From Oligella sp050920755 (GTDB taxonomy: Bacteria > Pseudomonadota > Gammaproteobacteria > Burkholderiales > Burkholderiaceae_B), in assembly GCF_050920755.1 (NCBI RefSeq), contig NZ_CP158480.1, positions 620,001 to 684,000 on the forward strand: DNA of 64,000 nucleotides. The letters run 5' to 3'. Position 1 is the first letter of the stretch, and each line of letters opens with the position of its first letter. The notes below the pieces were generated by a model. It searched no databases. It was not told the DNA's origin and worked only from the letters and a program-made list of their open reading frames with translations. The position numbers and the translations under genes are program-made. Below are positions 36,151-45,119 of this stretch, one piece after another.

Positions 36151-37404
36151 ATGAAGCCGATTGCACGACGCATTTATTATGCCATTATCAGTTTATGCTG
36201 CCTGCTTATCGTGGTCTTTAATCTGATGGCTTGGAGTATGCAGGAAAGTCTGGAAGAAACCATGCTGGATATTGAGTTTCAGCAGGAGCGGGACTTCTTT
36301 TTGGAGCAGTTCGACTTTTCTGAAAGTGTGTTGTTAGCCAGCGATGGACACATCATTGCTTATGAAAAAAAGGGTGAGCAGCTCAGTCAATTACCCGAGT
36401 TTTTCTTGGCATTTCCTAAAAACTATCGCGGTGAAATCGAGCGCGACGGTAAAACCTTTCTTTTTACGATTGAGACCTTGCCCGGCGGTGTTTTATATCT
36501 TTCCAAGGATATCAGCCATTTTGAAAAGCAGGAGTTGCTGTTTGAGTTGGCCTTACTGGTGATTAGCGGCTTTGCTCTCTTGTTGAGTTTGTTTTTAGCC
36601 AGATATCTGAGTCGACGTATTGCCAAGCCTTTGGAGCAACTGGCAGACTCTATCAGTCGAACGCAAGCGGGTACGCAGATGCAGCGCTTGGAAACTAACT
36701 ACGATGAGATTGAGCTGCATTCGATTTCTGAAAGTTTTAATCAGTTTTTGATGCAGATTGAGCAGTTTGTTCAGCGTGAGAAAAATCTGCTGAATATGGC
36801 GAGTCATGAGTTAAGAACACCGATTGCGGTGATTCTGGGCGGCTTGGATATTCTTGACAAGCGGGGTAATCTCTCTGAAAAGGACGTTGTGACGCTACAG
36901 CGTATACGTCATGCGTGCTTGATCATGAAGACTAATGTCGAGGTGCTTTTAAATTTAGCGCGCTCCGAGTCGAATCAACATGAATTGCGCTCATATCCTA
37001 TGGCAGAGATTTTAGCGCAGGTGCAAACTGACATGCAGGAAGCTCATCCGGAGGTGAGTGCTCGTCTATCGCTCAGTGTTTTTGCAGAGCCAATGGTGAT
37101 TACGCAGTTTAATATGGCTTATATGGTGGCTAGAAATCTAATTCAAAATGCCATTCAGCATAGTAGCGGCAAGGTCGATGTCAGTTTATTCGAGTCCTAT
37201 TTTACAGTGATTGATGAGGGCTCAGGTTTGACTGCACAGCAAGTACAATTACTGGAACAAGGCATGGGCCGTAGCAAGCCCACCAGCGGTGGCGGTTTGG
37301 GTTTATATATTGTGACGTTGATGTGTGAACGTTTGCAATGGCATTTGCAGGTGACTGAGACCAACCGACATGGCACGGAAATCAGGGTGAAATTTGCACC
37401 TTAA
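36151..37404 (+). CDS. Sensor histidine kinase
   Basis: 417 residues. Membrane helices at about 8-28 and 130-150 enclose a periplasmic region of about 100 residues rich in Glu and Phe. A HAMP-like linker follows, then DHp with the phospho-histidine in NMASHELRTPIAV near residue 220, and HATPase_c with N-box ARNLIQNAIQHSSG, G1 DEGSGL and G2 GGGLGLYIV. Partner of the response regulator just before it. The periplasmic sensor is small and may detect cations or cationic peptides, as in PmrB; this is only analogy. Last gene of the operon; no clear terminator follows before pyrE. Confidence 0.93.
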   Translation: MKPIARRIYYAIISLCCLLIVVFNLMAWSMQESLEETMLDIEFQQERDFFLEQFDFSESVLLASDGHIIAYEKKGEQLSQLPEFFLAFPKNYRGEIERDGKTFLFTIETLPGGVLYLSKDISHFEKQELLFELALLVISGFALLLSLFLARYLSRRIAKPLEQLADSISRTQAGTQMQRLETNYDEIELHSISESFNQFLMQIEQFVQREKNLLNMASHELRTPIAVILGGLDILDKRGNLSEKDVVTLQRIRHACLIMKTNVEVLLNLARSESNQHELRSYPMAEILAQVQTDMQEAHPEVSARLSLSVFAEPMVITQFNMAYMVARNLIQNAIQHSSGKVDVSLFESYFTVIDEGSGLTAQQVQLLEQGMGRSKPTSGGGLGLYIVTLMCERLQWHLQVTETNRHGTEIRVKFAP

Positions 37405-37429
37405 TCCTGTTTTAAAGCGTAGACTCGAG

Positions 37430-37457
37430 TCGTCAAAACTGTAAAAAATTGTATAAT
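37430..37457 (+). promoter_or_regulatory. Probable pyrE promoter
   Basis: TATAAT (37452-37457) is a perfect -10. A weak -35, TCGTCA (37430-37435), lies 16 bases upstream. Expected start near 37464, leaving a 27-base leader to the pyrE ATG, too short for an attenuator of the E. coli type. Confidence 0.5.
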
Positions 37458-37490
37458 GATTTTTTTACTTTATGTTGCTGAATCATTTAT

Positions 37491-38177
37491 ATGAATAACA
37501 CTACTCAACAAGAAGCTCAACAGCGTCGTGATTTTGTACGTTTTGCGCTTGAATTGGGCGTTTTGCGATTCGGTCAGTTTGAGACTAAATCGGGTCGTTT
37601 AAGCCCTTATTTTTTTAATGCCGGTTTATTTAATAGCGGTAAGTCTTTAGGTGAGTTGGCCGGGTTTTACGCCGATGCTTTGGTAAATTCAGGTGTTGAA
37701 TTCGATATGCTGTTCGGCCCGGCGTATAAGGGCATCAGTTTGGCGGCTGCCACTTCGATTGCTTTAGCAAATCATCCGGGTTTGGCGGGTCGTGATGTGC
37801 CTTATGCCTTTGATCGCAAAGAGCCTAAGGATCATGGTGAGGGCGGTGTGCTTGTGGGTGCGCCGCTTACCGGTAAAGTCGTGATTATTGATGATGTGAT
37901 TACGGCAGGTACGTCGGTGCGTCATTCAGTTGATATTATCGAGTCACAGGGGGCGAAGCCGGCGGCTGTATTAATCGCCTTGGATCGCATGGAGCGAGGC
38001 GGTAACCACGAGGAGGTGACAGCTCATTCTGCGGTGCAGGAGGTGGAGCAAAAGTACGGTTTACCGGTGATTTCAATTGCCTCTTTAAGTGATATTATGG
38101 CGTTATTAGAAGAGGACGAGCAGTTTGCCGAGTATAAGAGCTCGGTTGCGGCTTATCGTGAGAAGTACGGCGCTTAG
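37491..38177 (+). CDS. pyrE: Orotate phosphoribosyltransferase
   Basis: 228 residues. PRPP-binding loop VVIIDDVITAGTSVRHS near residues 124-140, substrate loop DRKEPKDHGEGG near 105, and FGPAYKGISLAAAT. Makes orotidine monophosphate in pyrimidine synthesis. A terminator follows after 30 bases. Confidence 0.96.
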   Translation: MNNTTQQEAQQRRDFVRFALELGVLRFGQFETKSGRLSPYFFNAGLFNSGKSLGELAGFYADALVNSGVEFDMLFGPAYKGISLAAATSIALANHPGLAGRDVPYAFDRKEPKDHGEGGVLVGAPLTGKVVIIDDVITAGTSVRHSVDIIESQGAKPAAVLIALDRMERGGNHEEVTAHSAVQEVEQKYGLPVISIASLSDIMALLEEDEQFAEYKSSVAAYREKYGA

Positions 38178-38207
38178 TTGATTTTGCTTTTAAGTGACGA
38201 TTAAAAA

Positions 38208-38242
38208 AGCTCTGCACGTGCAAAAAACGGCAGAGCTCTTTT
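38208..38242 (+). terminator. Intrinsic terminator after pyrE
   Basis: AGCTCTGC (38208-38215) and GCAGAGCT (38230-38237), 14-base loop, then CTTTT. Preceded by six A on the plus strand, so it may also act for the convergent gene at 38259. Confidence 0.8.
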
Positions 38243-38258
38243 GTGGGTGATGAATGAC

Positions 38259-38798
38259 TTAATTAGTAAAAATCGTTTTTTTAATTTCTTCACCGGGGTG
38301 TTGACGATACTTTTCACCCGTCATTGTCTCAAAGATAAAAATGCCATCATGGCTGGTGATAATACGCAGGATCAAGTAATCAAAATCCAGACAGTTTTCT
38401 TTGCTAGGGAAGGCGTCAAAGCAATGTAAGTTAGCGGTGCTGAAAAAGTCATGTTCATCAGTCTCTCTAAAACCTTTTGTGGCATCCCAGATGAAAATGA
38501 GCATTCGTTCTTTATTTTTAGAGATGTTGTAGTCATCTGCGAGAAGTTGACGATGTTCAACCCACCAATCAATGATTCCTTGACTACTTTTAGGTGGGTT
38601 TCTTAGAAAGATATAGTCTGCTGTCGAAGAATTTGAAATAAGGCGAGTCACTTCGGCAATGATCTCGGTTTGCGGCTTTTTCAAAACGTTTTGATTGAGG
38701 TAGTTAGCGCTAAACCGGATAAAGGCGAGGAGTAATAGTAGTATCAGCAGACGAAAAGCTGTTTTTTTGACGAGCGATTTGGTTTTGGCTTTTGTCAA
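38259..38798 (-). CDS. DUF943-like small membrane protein of unknown function
   Basis: 179 residues from TTG 38798, with GGAG seven bases upstream. One N-terminal membrane helix (about 15-30, RLLILLLLLAFIRF) precedes a soluble region with IIDWWVEHRQLLADDYNI, LIFIWDATKGFRE, and cysteines in HCFDAFPSKENC. This pattern (GxIxWW, a polar helix and tyrosine, a W-rich strand, CF...NC) recalls enterobacterial DUF943 proteins; that match is from memory and only tentative. The location is between the pyrE terminator and gatB, where related genomes usually have no such gene. A/T-rich; possibly transferred. Function unknown. Confidence 0.6.
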   Translation of the reverse strand: MTKAKTKSLVKKTAFRLLILLLLLAFIRFSANYLNQNVLKKPQTEIIAEVTRLISNSSTADYIFLRNPPKSSQGIIDWWVEHRQLLADDYNISKNKERMLIFIWDATKGFRETDEHDFFSTANLHCFDAFPSKENCLDFDYLILRIITSHDGIFIFETMTGEKYRQHPGEEIKKTIFTN

Positions 38799-38873
38799 TG
38801 TCGTTCTCCCTAATTATCATTGACTTAGCGTGCTGAATTACCCACCTATAAATACCAATTGGTTACTACTTAG

Positions 38874-38910
38874 CCCTCCCAGCACAACGTCATAAACTGC
38901 GCGGGGAGGG
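38874..38910 (-). terminator. Hairpin downstream of gatB, possible terminator
   Basis: CCCTCCC (38874-38880) and GGGAGGG (38904-38910) with a 23-base loop, about 26 bases after the gatB stop on the minus strand. No T-run follows, so strength is uncertain. A 10-bp palindrome ACCAATTGGT (38854-38863) lies next to it. Confidence 0.4.
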
Positions 38911-38935
38911 AGATTAAGGCAATCTTAATAATTGC

Positions 38936-40393
38936 TTATTGATCCAATTTCTGCTTCAAGATCTCATTAACTTGAGCCGGATTGGCCTTGCCCTTGGCTT
39001 CACGCATCACACGACCGACCAGTGAGTTGAAGGCTTTATCTTTACCTGAACGGTACTCTTCAACAATCTCGGCATTAGCCGCCAGCACCGTATCCACAAT
39101 GGCTTCAATGGCACCGCTGTCACTGATCTGCTTAAGACCCTTAGCCTCAATGATTTTATCCACGTCAGCATCATTTTCACCGGCCCATAGCGCTTGGAAT
39201 ACATCACGCGCGGCTTTGTGAGAAATGGTGCCGTCCGTAATGCGTGCGACTAATTTTGCTAAAGCGGCCGGTGTCACCGGGATATTTGCCATTTCCAAAC
39301 AGGAACTGTTGAGCGTGGCGTTGACATCACCCATAATCCAGTTGGCGACGGTTTTAGCCTGCTTAGGACCGGCTTCAGCCAAGACCGCTTCAAAGTAATC
39401 GGCAGTCTCACGATTGACCGTCATTTGTGCCGCATCATAGGCTGAAAGACCCAATTCCGACTCATAGCGTTGACGACAAGCAGCGGGTAGTTCTGGCATG
39501 GCGGCACGAACCTCTTCAATCCACTCCTTGCTGACAATTAAAGGCGGCAGATCCGGGCAAGGGAAGTAGCGATAATCCTGGGCATCTTCCTTGCTGCGCA
39601 TGCTGCGGGTTTCGTCATTAACATCATCATAGAGACGAGTTTCCTGCACGACCTTACCGCCGTCTTCTAGTACCTCAATTTGGCGTTGCGCCTCATAGGC
39701 AATGGCACGCTCTAAAAAGCGGAAAGAGTTAACATTTTTAATCTCGGTACGAGTGCCAAGCTCCTTTTGACCTAATGGGCGTACGGAAACGTTGGCATCA
39801 CAGCGGAAGTTACCCGCCTGTAGGTTACCGTCGCACACACCTAACCACACCACTAAGCTGTGTAAAGCACGGGCATAAGCCACGGCTTCAGCCGCCGAGC
39901 GTAAATCAGGTTCGGTTACGACTTCTAATAAAGGCGTGCCGGTACGATTTAAGTCAATACCGGTGGCAGGGCTACCGTCTTCAAATCGGTAGTTTTCGTG
40001 CAATGATTTACCTGCATCTTCCTCTAAGTGAGCACGGGTTAAATTTAAGGTTTTTAACTCATCGCCCACCATAAAGCTCACCTGACCCCCACTCACAATC
40101 GGGTGAGCCAGCTGTGAAGTTTGATAGTTTTTAGGTAAGTCCGGATAGAAATAATGCTTGCGTTCAAACTGTGAGAATTCAGCGATATCGGCATTAATCG
40201 CTAAACCGAATTGAATCGCTTTATGGACCGCGGCACGGTTCATAACCGGTAAAGTGCCGGGCAGTGCCAAGTCATTGGCACAAGTGAGTGTATTAGGTGC
40301 AGCACCGACAGCGGTGCTGCTACCGGAAAAAATCTTAGAAGCGGTCGAGAGCTGTACATGCGTCTCCAGACCGATAACAATTTCCCATTTCAT
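38936..40393 (-). CDS. gatB: Aspartyl/glutamyl-tRNA amidotransferase subunit B
   Basis: 485 residues. Start KWEIVIGLETHVQLSTASKIFSG (in part IGLETHVQLST), DLNRTGTPLLEVVTEPD, tRNA-binding YqeY-like C-terminal domain at about 330-485. With GatA and GatC it converts Glu-tRNA(Gln) to Gln-tRNA(Gln) (and Asp-tRNA(Asn)). Three bases after gatA. No sign of damage. Confidence 0.97.
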   Translation of the reverse strand: MKWEIVIGLETHVQLSTASKIFSGSSTAVGAAPNTLTCANDLALPGTLPVMNRAAVHKAIQFGLAINADIAEFSQFERKHYFYPDLPKNYQTSQLAHPIVSGGQVSFMVGDELKTLNLTRAHLEEDAGKSLHENYRFEDGSPATGIDLNRTGTPLLEVVTEPDLRSAAEAVAYARALHSLVVWLGVCDGNLQAGNFRCDANVSVRPLGQKELGTRTEIKNVNSFRFLERAIAYEAQRQIEVLEDGGKVVQETRLYDDVNDETRSMRSKEDAQDYRYFPCPDLPPLIVSKEWIEEVRAAMPELPAACRQRYESELGLSAYDAAQMTVNRETADYFEAVLAEAGPKQAKTVANWIMGDVNATLNSSCLEMANIPVTPAALAKLVARITDGTISHKAARDVFQALWAGENDADVDKIIEAKGLKQISDSGAIEAIVDTVLAANAEIVEEYRSGKDKAFNSLVGRVMREAKGKANPAQVNEILKQKLDQ

Positions 40394-40396
40394 TTT

Positions 40397-41905
40397 TTAA
40401 ACTTCCGTCGGTTTACGTGTATGCCAGTCTGTGCTTTGTTGATAACGGTCGGCGATGGCCAGTAATTGCCCCTCGTTAAAGTAATTACCAATCAGCTGTA
40501 AGCCGATGGGTAGCGGTTTGGCGTCATTGCTGAAGCCGCAAGGCAGGGACATGGCAGGAAGACCTGCCAGATTGACACTGAGCGTGAAAATATCACTGAG
40601 CCACTCGGCTTTAAGATCCTTATTGTCACCGATATTGCGCGCTACATTAGGCGTCACCGGTCCGACAATCACATCACATTGCTCGGCAAAGACACGTTTA
40701 AAGTCATTGGCGATTAAACGGCGCACTCGCTGTGCTTTAACATAGAGCGCATCATAATAACCCTCGGATAAAGCATAGGTACCGAGTAACACGCGGCGAC
40801 GTACCTCATGACCGAAACCTTCGGCACGGGAACGGGCAATCAACTGCTCAATACTGTCAGCCTCTGCCGTGCGGTGACCGAAACGAATACCGTCAAAGCG
40901 GCTGAGATTAGATGAGGCCTCAGCGGGAGATAAAATATAGTAAGCCGGAATACATTCAGGTGTATGCGGTAAACTGATTTCCACAATTTCCGCACCCAGA
41001 TCCGCTAATTGCTGAACCGCAGCCTTAACTGCTTCGGCTACCTCTGCGCTCAGTTCATCGCCTTGGTACTCGGTCGGTAGACCGATGCGTAAACCGCTGA
41101 GTGGCTTATCGCCTGCGCTATCGAATTGACGACGTTGTGCATCATACTGAGCCTGTACACGACCGACTGCATTTTTGTCGGCAAAGCATTGATTCACGCT
41201 ATTAGAATCACGCTCATCATAGTGACAGATTAAACTCAAGGCCGGCACGATGCCATGAGCGCTGCGCGCGATAATACCGGCCTGATCCATACTGGACGCA
41301 TAAGCAATAATGCCCCAGCGCGAGATTGAACCGTAGGTAGCTTTAATGCCGGTCACACCGCAAAATGCTGCCGGTTGACGAATCGAGCCGCCGGAGTCTG
41401 TGGCTGTTGCGTAGGGTACAATACCGGCAGCCACGGCAGCAGCCGAACCGCCGGATGAACCGCCGGGGATTTTAGCGGTATCCCATGGGTTTAAGCAGGC
41501 ACCGAAGTAGGAAGTCTCATTGCTCGAACCCATAGCGAACTCATCAAGGTTGAGCTTACCGATATTTACCGCACCGGCTTGGCGTAAATCCTCAACCACG
41601 GTCGCTTCAAAGGGACTGCGATAGTTTTCCAGCATTTTGCTGGCAGCCGTAGTTTTCCAGCCCTCGGTGACGAAATTATCCTTGTGAGCCATGGGGATAC
41701 CGGTCAGGTAATTACCTTGGCCCTTGGCAAGTAAGTCATCGGCAGCGCGTGCTTGAGCCAGACTCAGATCCTCATTTATTTCAATAAAAGCATTTAAGTT
41801 TTTTAAGCTTGAGGCTGTTTTCAGCGCCTCTTGCGCTAATTCCACTGCACTTACCTCCTTATTGGTAAGTGCTTTATTTAAATCGGCAATGGTAGGAAAT
41901 GACAT
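40397..41905 (-). CDS. gatA: Aspartyl/glutamyl-tRNA amidotransferase subunit A
   Basis: 502 residues. Amidase-signature enzyme: catalytic Lys in MAHKDNFVTEG (near 74), cis-Ser and nucleophile in TDSGGSIRQPAAF with GGSSGGSAAAVAAG just before. It releases ammonia from glutamine for GatB. Middle gene of gatCAB, 15 bases after gatC. Confidence 0.97.
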   Translation of the reverse strand: MSFPTIADLNKALTNKEVSAVELAQEALKTASSLKNLNAFIEINEDLSLAQARAADDLLAKGQGNYLTGIPMAHKDNFVTEGWKTTAASKMLENYRSPFEATVVEDLRQAGAVNIGKLNLDEFAMGSSNETSYFGACLNPWDTAKIPGGSSGGSAAAVAAGIVPYATATDSGGSIRQPAAFCGVTGIKATYGSISRWGIIAYASSMDQAGIIARSAHGIVPALSLICHYDERDSNSVNQCFADKNAVGRVQAQYDAQRRQFDSAGDKPLSGLRIGLPTEYQGDELSAEVAEAVKAAVQQLADLGAEIVEISLPHTPECIPAYYILSPAEASSNLSRFDGIRFGHRTAEADSIEQLIARSRAEGFGHEVRRRVLLGTYALSEGYYDALYVKAQRVRRLIANDFKRVFAEQCDVIVGPVTPNVARNIGDNKDLKAEWLSDIFTLSVNLAGLPAMSLPCGFSNDAKPLPIGLQLIGNYFNEGQLLAIADRYQQSTDWHTRKPTEV

Positions 41906-41920
41906 AGTTAACTCAATATA

Positions 41921-42229
41921 TTATTCAATAACCTTGGGCACCAAAAAGACCCCGTCAGTTTGGGCCGGTGCGTTACTCATCAGGGCTGCGCGATGCTCAA
42001 CCGTATCAGACTCGGTGACAATATCATCACGCAAACGCAACTGCACCTCTTCGAGCATGGCCAAAGGATGAGTTAAGGGCGCTACACCCTCGGTGTCGAT
42101 GCTTTTTAAATTGGCAAATATCGTGAGTAGGGAGTTAAGGTCACCCTCATACTGAGTTAAGTCCTCAGCTGAAAGCTCAATGGCCGCCAGGTGGGCAATG
42201 TATTTAACATCTTGATTGGATAAAGACAT
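41921..42229 (-). CDS. gatC: Aspartyl/glutamyl-tRNA amidotransferase subunit C
   Basis: 102 residues from ATG 42229, the normal GatC size; an upstream TTG at 42298 would add 23 unrelated residues. The family pattern is SLSNQDVKYIAHLAAIELS at the start and VFLVPKVIE at the end, with the conserved DVKYIAxLA. It wraps around GatA and stabilises the complex. No clear ribosome-binding site precedes either start. Confidence 0.92.
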   Translation of the reverse strand: MSLSNQDVKYIAHLAAIELSAEDLTQYEGDLNSLLTIFANLKSIDTEGVAPLTHPLAMLEEVQLRLRDDIVTESDTVEHRAALMSNAPAQTDGVFLVPKVIE

Positions 42230-42587
42230 GGTTTTATAGATTGTACTTAGTGCTTGGGTCAAATGATGTGCTGAGTGATCGTAGGATTTGAAACCCAATG
42301 CTATGGATTAAGAACCTGATTAAGAAATATAATTTACTATTATATGTGATCTCAAGTTACATCTTCAGAATTGAGGCGCAATCCTATCGATTAGGAAGCA
42401 TAATACGGTATTATATGTTAACTCAATTATTAGTGTGGGCAAATGACTCATTTTAATGTGCATGTTTGACCTTAAGTGAGCGTATAGCGCCTGCTTTTAT
42501 GCCCTTTACGGCATTTCCTAACGCATTCGGTGCCTTTGTTTCGAGCTTTAGGCCCATTATTATTTGTAATCGCAAAGACTCTTAATC
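42230..42587. other. Divergent gatC/mreB spacer with promoter-like direct repeats
   Basis: 358 bases, no gene supported. It carries two 18-base direct repeats, 42338-42355 and 42409-42426, that agree at 16 of 18 positions and are 71 bases apart; both contain TATTAT on the plus strand and TATAAT on the minus strand. Between them is the dyad TCCTA-N5-TAGGA (42382-42396). Promoters for gatCAB and mreB must lie here. Confidence 0.5.
42338..42426. repeat. Pair of 18-bp direct repeats, 71-bp spacing
   Basis: Repeat 1 TATTATATGTGATCTCAA (42338-42355), repeat 2 TATTATATGTTAACTCAA (42409-42426). 71 bp is not a multiple of 10.5 (about 6.8 turns). They could be duplicated promoter cores or binding sites for one regulator of both operons. 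Confidence 0.5.
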
Positions 42588-43631
42588 ATGTTCGGATTTC
42601 TCAGAAGTTATTTTTCAACAGATATGGCGATCGACCTCGGGACCGCCAACACCTTAATTTATGTACGGGGCAAGGGAATTGTTTTAGATGAGCCTTCTGT
42701 GGTGGCGATTCGTCACGAGGGTGGCCCTCACGGTCGTAAGATTATTCAGGCCGTCGGTCAGGCTGCTAAGCAGATGCTCGGTCGTGTACCGGGTAATATT
42801 GAGGCCATTCGTCCGATGAAGGACGGCGTGATTGCCGATTTTACGGTGACTGAGCAGATGATTAAGCAGTTCATCCGGATGGTTAATCCGCGCAGCCTGA
42901 TTTCTCCGAGTCCACGTATTATTGTGTGTGTGCCTTGCGGCTCCACTCAGGTAGAGCGACGCGCTATTCGTGAAGCGGCTTTGGGCGCCGGCGCCAGTCA
43001 GGTCTATTTGATTGAGGAGCCGATGGCAGCGGCTATCGGTGCCGGGCTTAATGTCTCTGACGCCAGCGGTTCCATGGTGGTGGATATCGGTGGCGGTACC
43101 ACCGAGGTGGCAGTGATTTCCTTAGGCGGTATGGTGTATAAAGGTTCCGTGCGTGTCGGTGGTGATAAGTTTGATGAATCTATCATCAACTATATTCGCC
43201 GCAATAAAGGTATGTTGATTGGGGATCCGACCGCTGAGCTGATTAAAAAGGAGATTGGCTCTGCTTTCCCATCCACTGAAAATAAGGAGATCGAGGTCAA
43301 GGGTCGCAATATGACCGAGGGTGTACCGCGCAGCTTTACTATCAGTTCTAAAGAGATTTTAGAGTCTTTAAGCGATCCTTTAAATCAGATTGTGTCAGCG
43401 GTCAAAATTGGTCTAGAGCAAACACCGCCTGAGTTAGGTGCGGACATCACGGAAAAAGGCATTGCTTTAACCGGCGGTGGCGCTTTATTGCGTGATCTCG
43501 ATCGTTTGCTGCAGGAGGAGACCGGTATTCCCGTTGTGGTTGCCGAGGATCCGTTGGCTTGTGTGGTCAATGGTTGCGGTGAAGCCTTAGAGCATTTAGA
43601 GCGTTTAGGCACTGTCTTTGTTAATGAATAA
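42588..43631 (+). CDS. mreB: Rod shape-determining protein MreB
   Basis: 347 residues, an actin-like ATPase: phosphate 1 motif DLGTANTLIYV near residue 17, VDIGGGTTEVAVIS (phosphate 2) near 165, and ALTGGGALLRDLD (adenosine) near 290. It forms membrane-bound filaments that guide lateral wall synthesis. First gene of the mreBCD-mrdA-rodA cluster. Confidence 0.98.
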   Translation: MFGFLRSYFSTDMAIDLGTANTLIYVRGKGIVLDEPSVVAIRHEGGPHGRKIIQAVGQAAKQMLGRVPGNIEAIRPMKDGVIADFTVTEQMIKQFIRMVNPRSLISPSPRIIVCVPCGSTQVERRAIREAALGAGASQVYLIEEPMAAAIGAGLNVSDASGSMVVDIGGGTTEVAVISLGGMVYKGSVRVGGDKFDESIINYIRRNKGMLIGDPTAELIKKEIGSAFPSTENKEIEVKGRNMTEGVPRSFTISSKEILESLSDPLNQIVSAVKIGLEQTPPELGADITEKGIALTGGGALLRDLDRLLQEETGIPVVVAEDPLACVVNGCGEALEHLERLGTVFVNE

Positions 43632-43666
43632 ATTGTAGCTACCCGCCTTTATCTTCCGCCTTTACA

Positions 43667-44542
43667 ATGTCGACTAAAGAGTCACCACATCTTTTCAGGC
43701 AAGGAATAGCTAGTGAAGTTAAGCTATTTTTCCTTGCCTTGTTATGTGTTGTTTTAATTATTGTTGATGCGAACTGGTCTTTTTTGGAACCCGTTCGCCG
43801 TCTTTCTTCGACTTTAATTTATCCCTTTCAGCGGGTGGCGATTTGGCCTAAGGACTTGGTTAGCAGTGTTTATGATTGGTCGCGTTTCGTGACGCAGACA
43901 GAGACACAGATTCGCACCAGTGAAAGTGCCCGTATCGAAAATGCTCGCCTCAGTATGCGCGCCATGCAAATGGAAGCGGAAAATGTGCAGTTGCGCCGTC
44001 TTTTAGGGGTTAAGGCTTCGGTCGAGGTGCCTTCAGTGGCGGTAGAGGTTTTATACACACCGGCACATCCTTATAAAGAAACCATTATTCTAAATAAAGG
44101 CAGCAATGACGGCATTCAACCGGGTATGCCGGTGATTGCCGAGGGCGGTATTGTCGGGCAAATCCGTCGCGTCACCGCGCAGACCTCGGAGGCTGCCTTA
44201 GTTACCGATGATAAGACCTCAGTACCGGCGCTACTCCAAAGAAACGGTATTCGTGTATTGGTTTTCGGAAGCGGCAGACCGGGTCAGATTGAAGTACGTT
44301 ATTTATCCCTGGATGTCGATATTAAGGTGGGCGATGAGTTGGTGAGTAGCGGAATTGGTGGTTATTATCCGGCCGGTTTGATGATTGGACGCATTACCTC
44401 TATTGAAACCAACAGCGCTCAAGGCTTTGTCAGAGCCATTGCCGAACCCACTGCGCATCCCGATCGACATCGTCATTTTCTGGTGCTATTACATACCCCG
44501 CCTGATGAAGTGGAAGAAGAGGCGCTTTTTAAGGAGCAATAG
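43667..44542 (+). CDS. mreC: Rod shape-determining protein MreC
   Basis: 291 residues. One membrane helix at about 18-36 (LFFLALLCVVLIIVDANWSF), a coiled coil at about 72-110, and two beta domains with the conserved NKGSNDGIQPGMPVI and VSSGIGGYYPAGLMIGRI. Periplasmic scaffold linking MreB/MreD to PBP2. It starts 36 bases after mreB. Confidence 0.95.
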   Translation: MSTKESPHLFRQGIASEVKLFFLALLCVVLIIVDANWSFLEPVRRLSSTLIYPFQRVAIWPKDLVSSVYDWSRFVTQTETQIRTSESARIENARLSMRAMQMEAENVQLRRLLGVKASVEVPSVAVEVLYTPAHPYKETIILNKGSNDGIQPGMPVIAEGGIVGQIRRVTAQTSEAALVTDDKTSVPALLQRNGIRVLVFGSGRPGQIEVRYLSLDVDIKVGDELVSSGIGGYYPAGLMIGRITSIETNSAQGFVRAIAEPTAHPDRHRHFLVLLHTPPDEVEEEALFKEQ

Positions 44543-44544
44543 CA

Positions 44545-45108
44545 ATGGTGCGTAGAGAAAGCGAGCGCGAGCAGGGACGACGTAGTTTAGAGAGTCTGCG
44601 TCCTTTACGCGCCGTACAATATACCTTTTACGCTAATCCCTACTATGTGTGGATTAGCATTTTCTTTGCGGCTATGGCTTCCTTGCTACCGTGGAGAAAC
44701 TGGGACGGCTCACCCGATTTATTGTTGGTCGTGTTGGCTTTTTGGGGTGCGCATGGTGCCGCCGGTGTGGGTTTGGTGGCCGCTTTTATCTTCGGTTTTT
44801 TGTTGGATGTGCATGACACGACCATTTTAGGCAGTACCGCCTTGACCTATGTGTTTACCATGTATTGCGTCTTTAAAATTCGCAAAGTGATGATGAATTT
44901 CGACGTTATCGGTCAAATGGTTTATATGCTCCCGATTTTTTTATTAATGCCCATGCCGCAGCATATGATCAATGCATGGACCGCCGGTACTTGGAGCGGT
45001 TGGGGTTGGATGCTGGGCGGCTTTATTAATCTATTTTTGTGGCTCTGTGTATATCTGATTTTGAAGCTGCCTTGGCAGTTGATGAATGATGAAGATGCTG
45101 TGGTTTAG
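44545..45108 (+). CDS. mreD: Rod shape-determining protein MreD
   Basis: 187 residues, about five membrane helices; ISIFFAAMASLLPW begins the first. PDLLLVVLAFWGAHGAAGVG and FGFLLDVHDTTILGSTAL match the family. Integral-membrane partner of MreC. It starts two bases after the mreC stop, with AAGGAG upstream, inside mreC. Confidence 0.93.
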   Translation: MVRRESEREQGRRSLESLRPLRAVQYTFYANPYYVWISIFFAAMASLLPWRNWDGSPDLLLVVLAFWGAHGAAGVGLVAAFIFGFLLDVHDTTILGSTALTYVFTMYCVFKIRKVMMNFDVIGQMVYMLPIFLLMPMPQHMINAWTAGTWSGWGWMLGGFINLFLWLCVYLILKLPWQLMNDEDAVV

Positions 45109-45119
45109 TGTGCTGATAT

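Noticed and set aside
41921..42298. Longer gatC from TTG 42298
   Set aside because: The extra 23 residues match nothing in GatC, and ATG 42229 gives the normal length.
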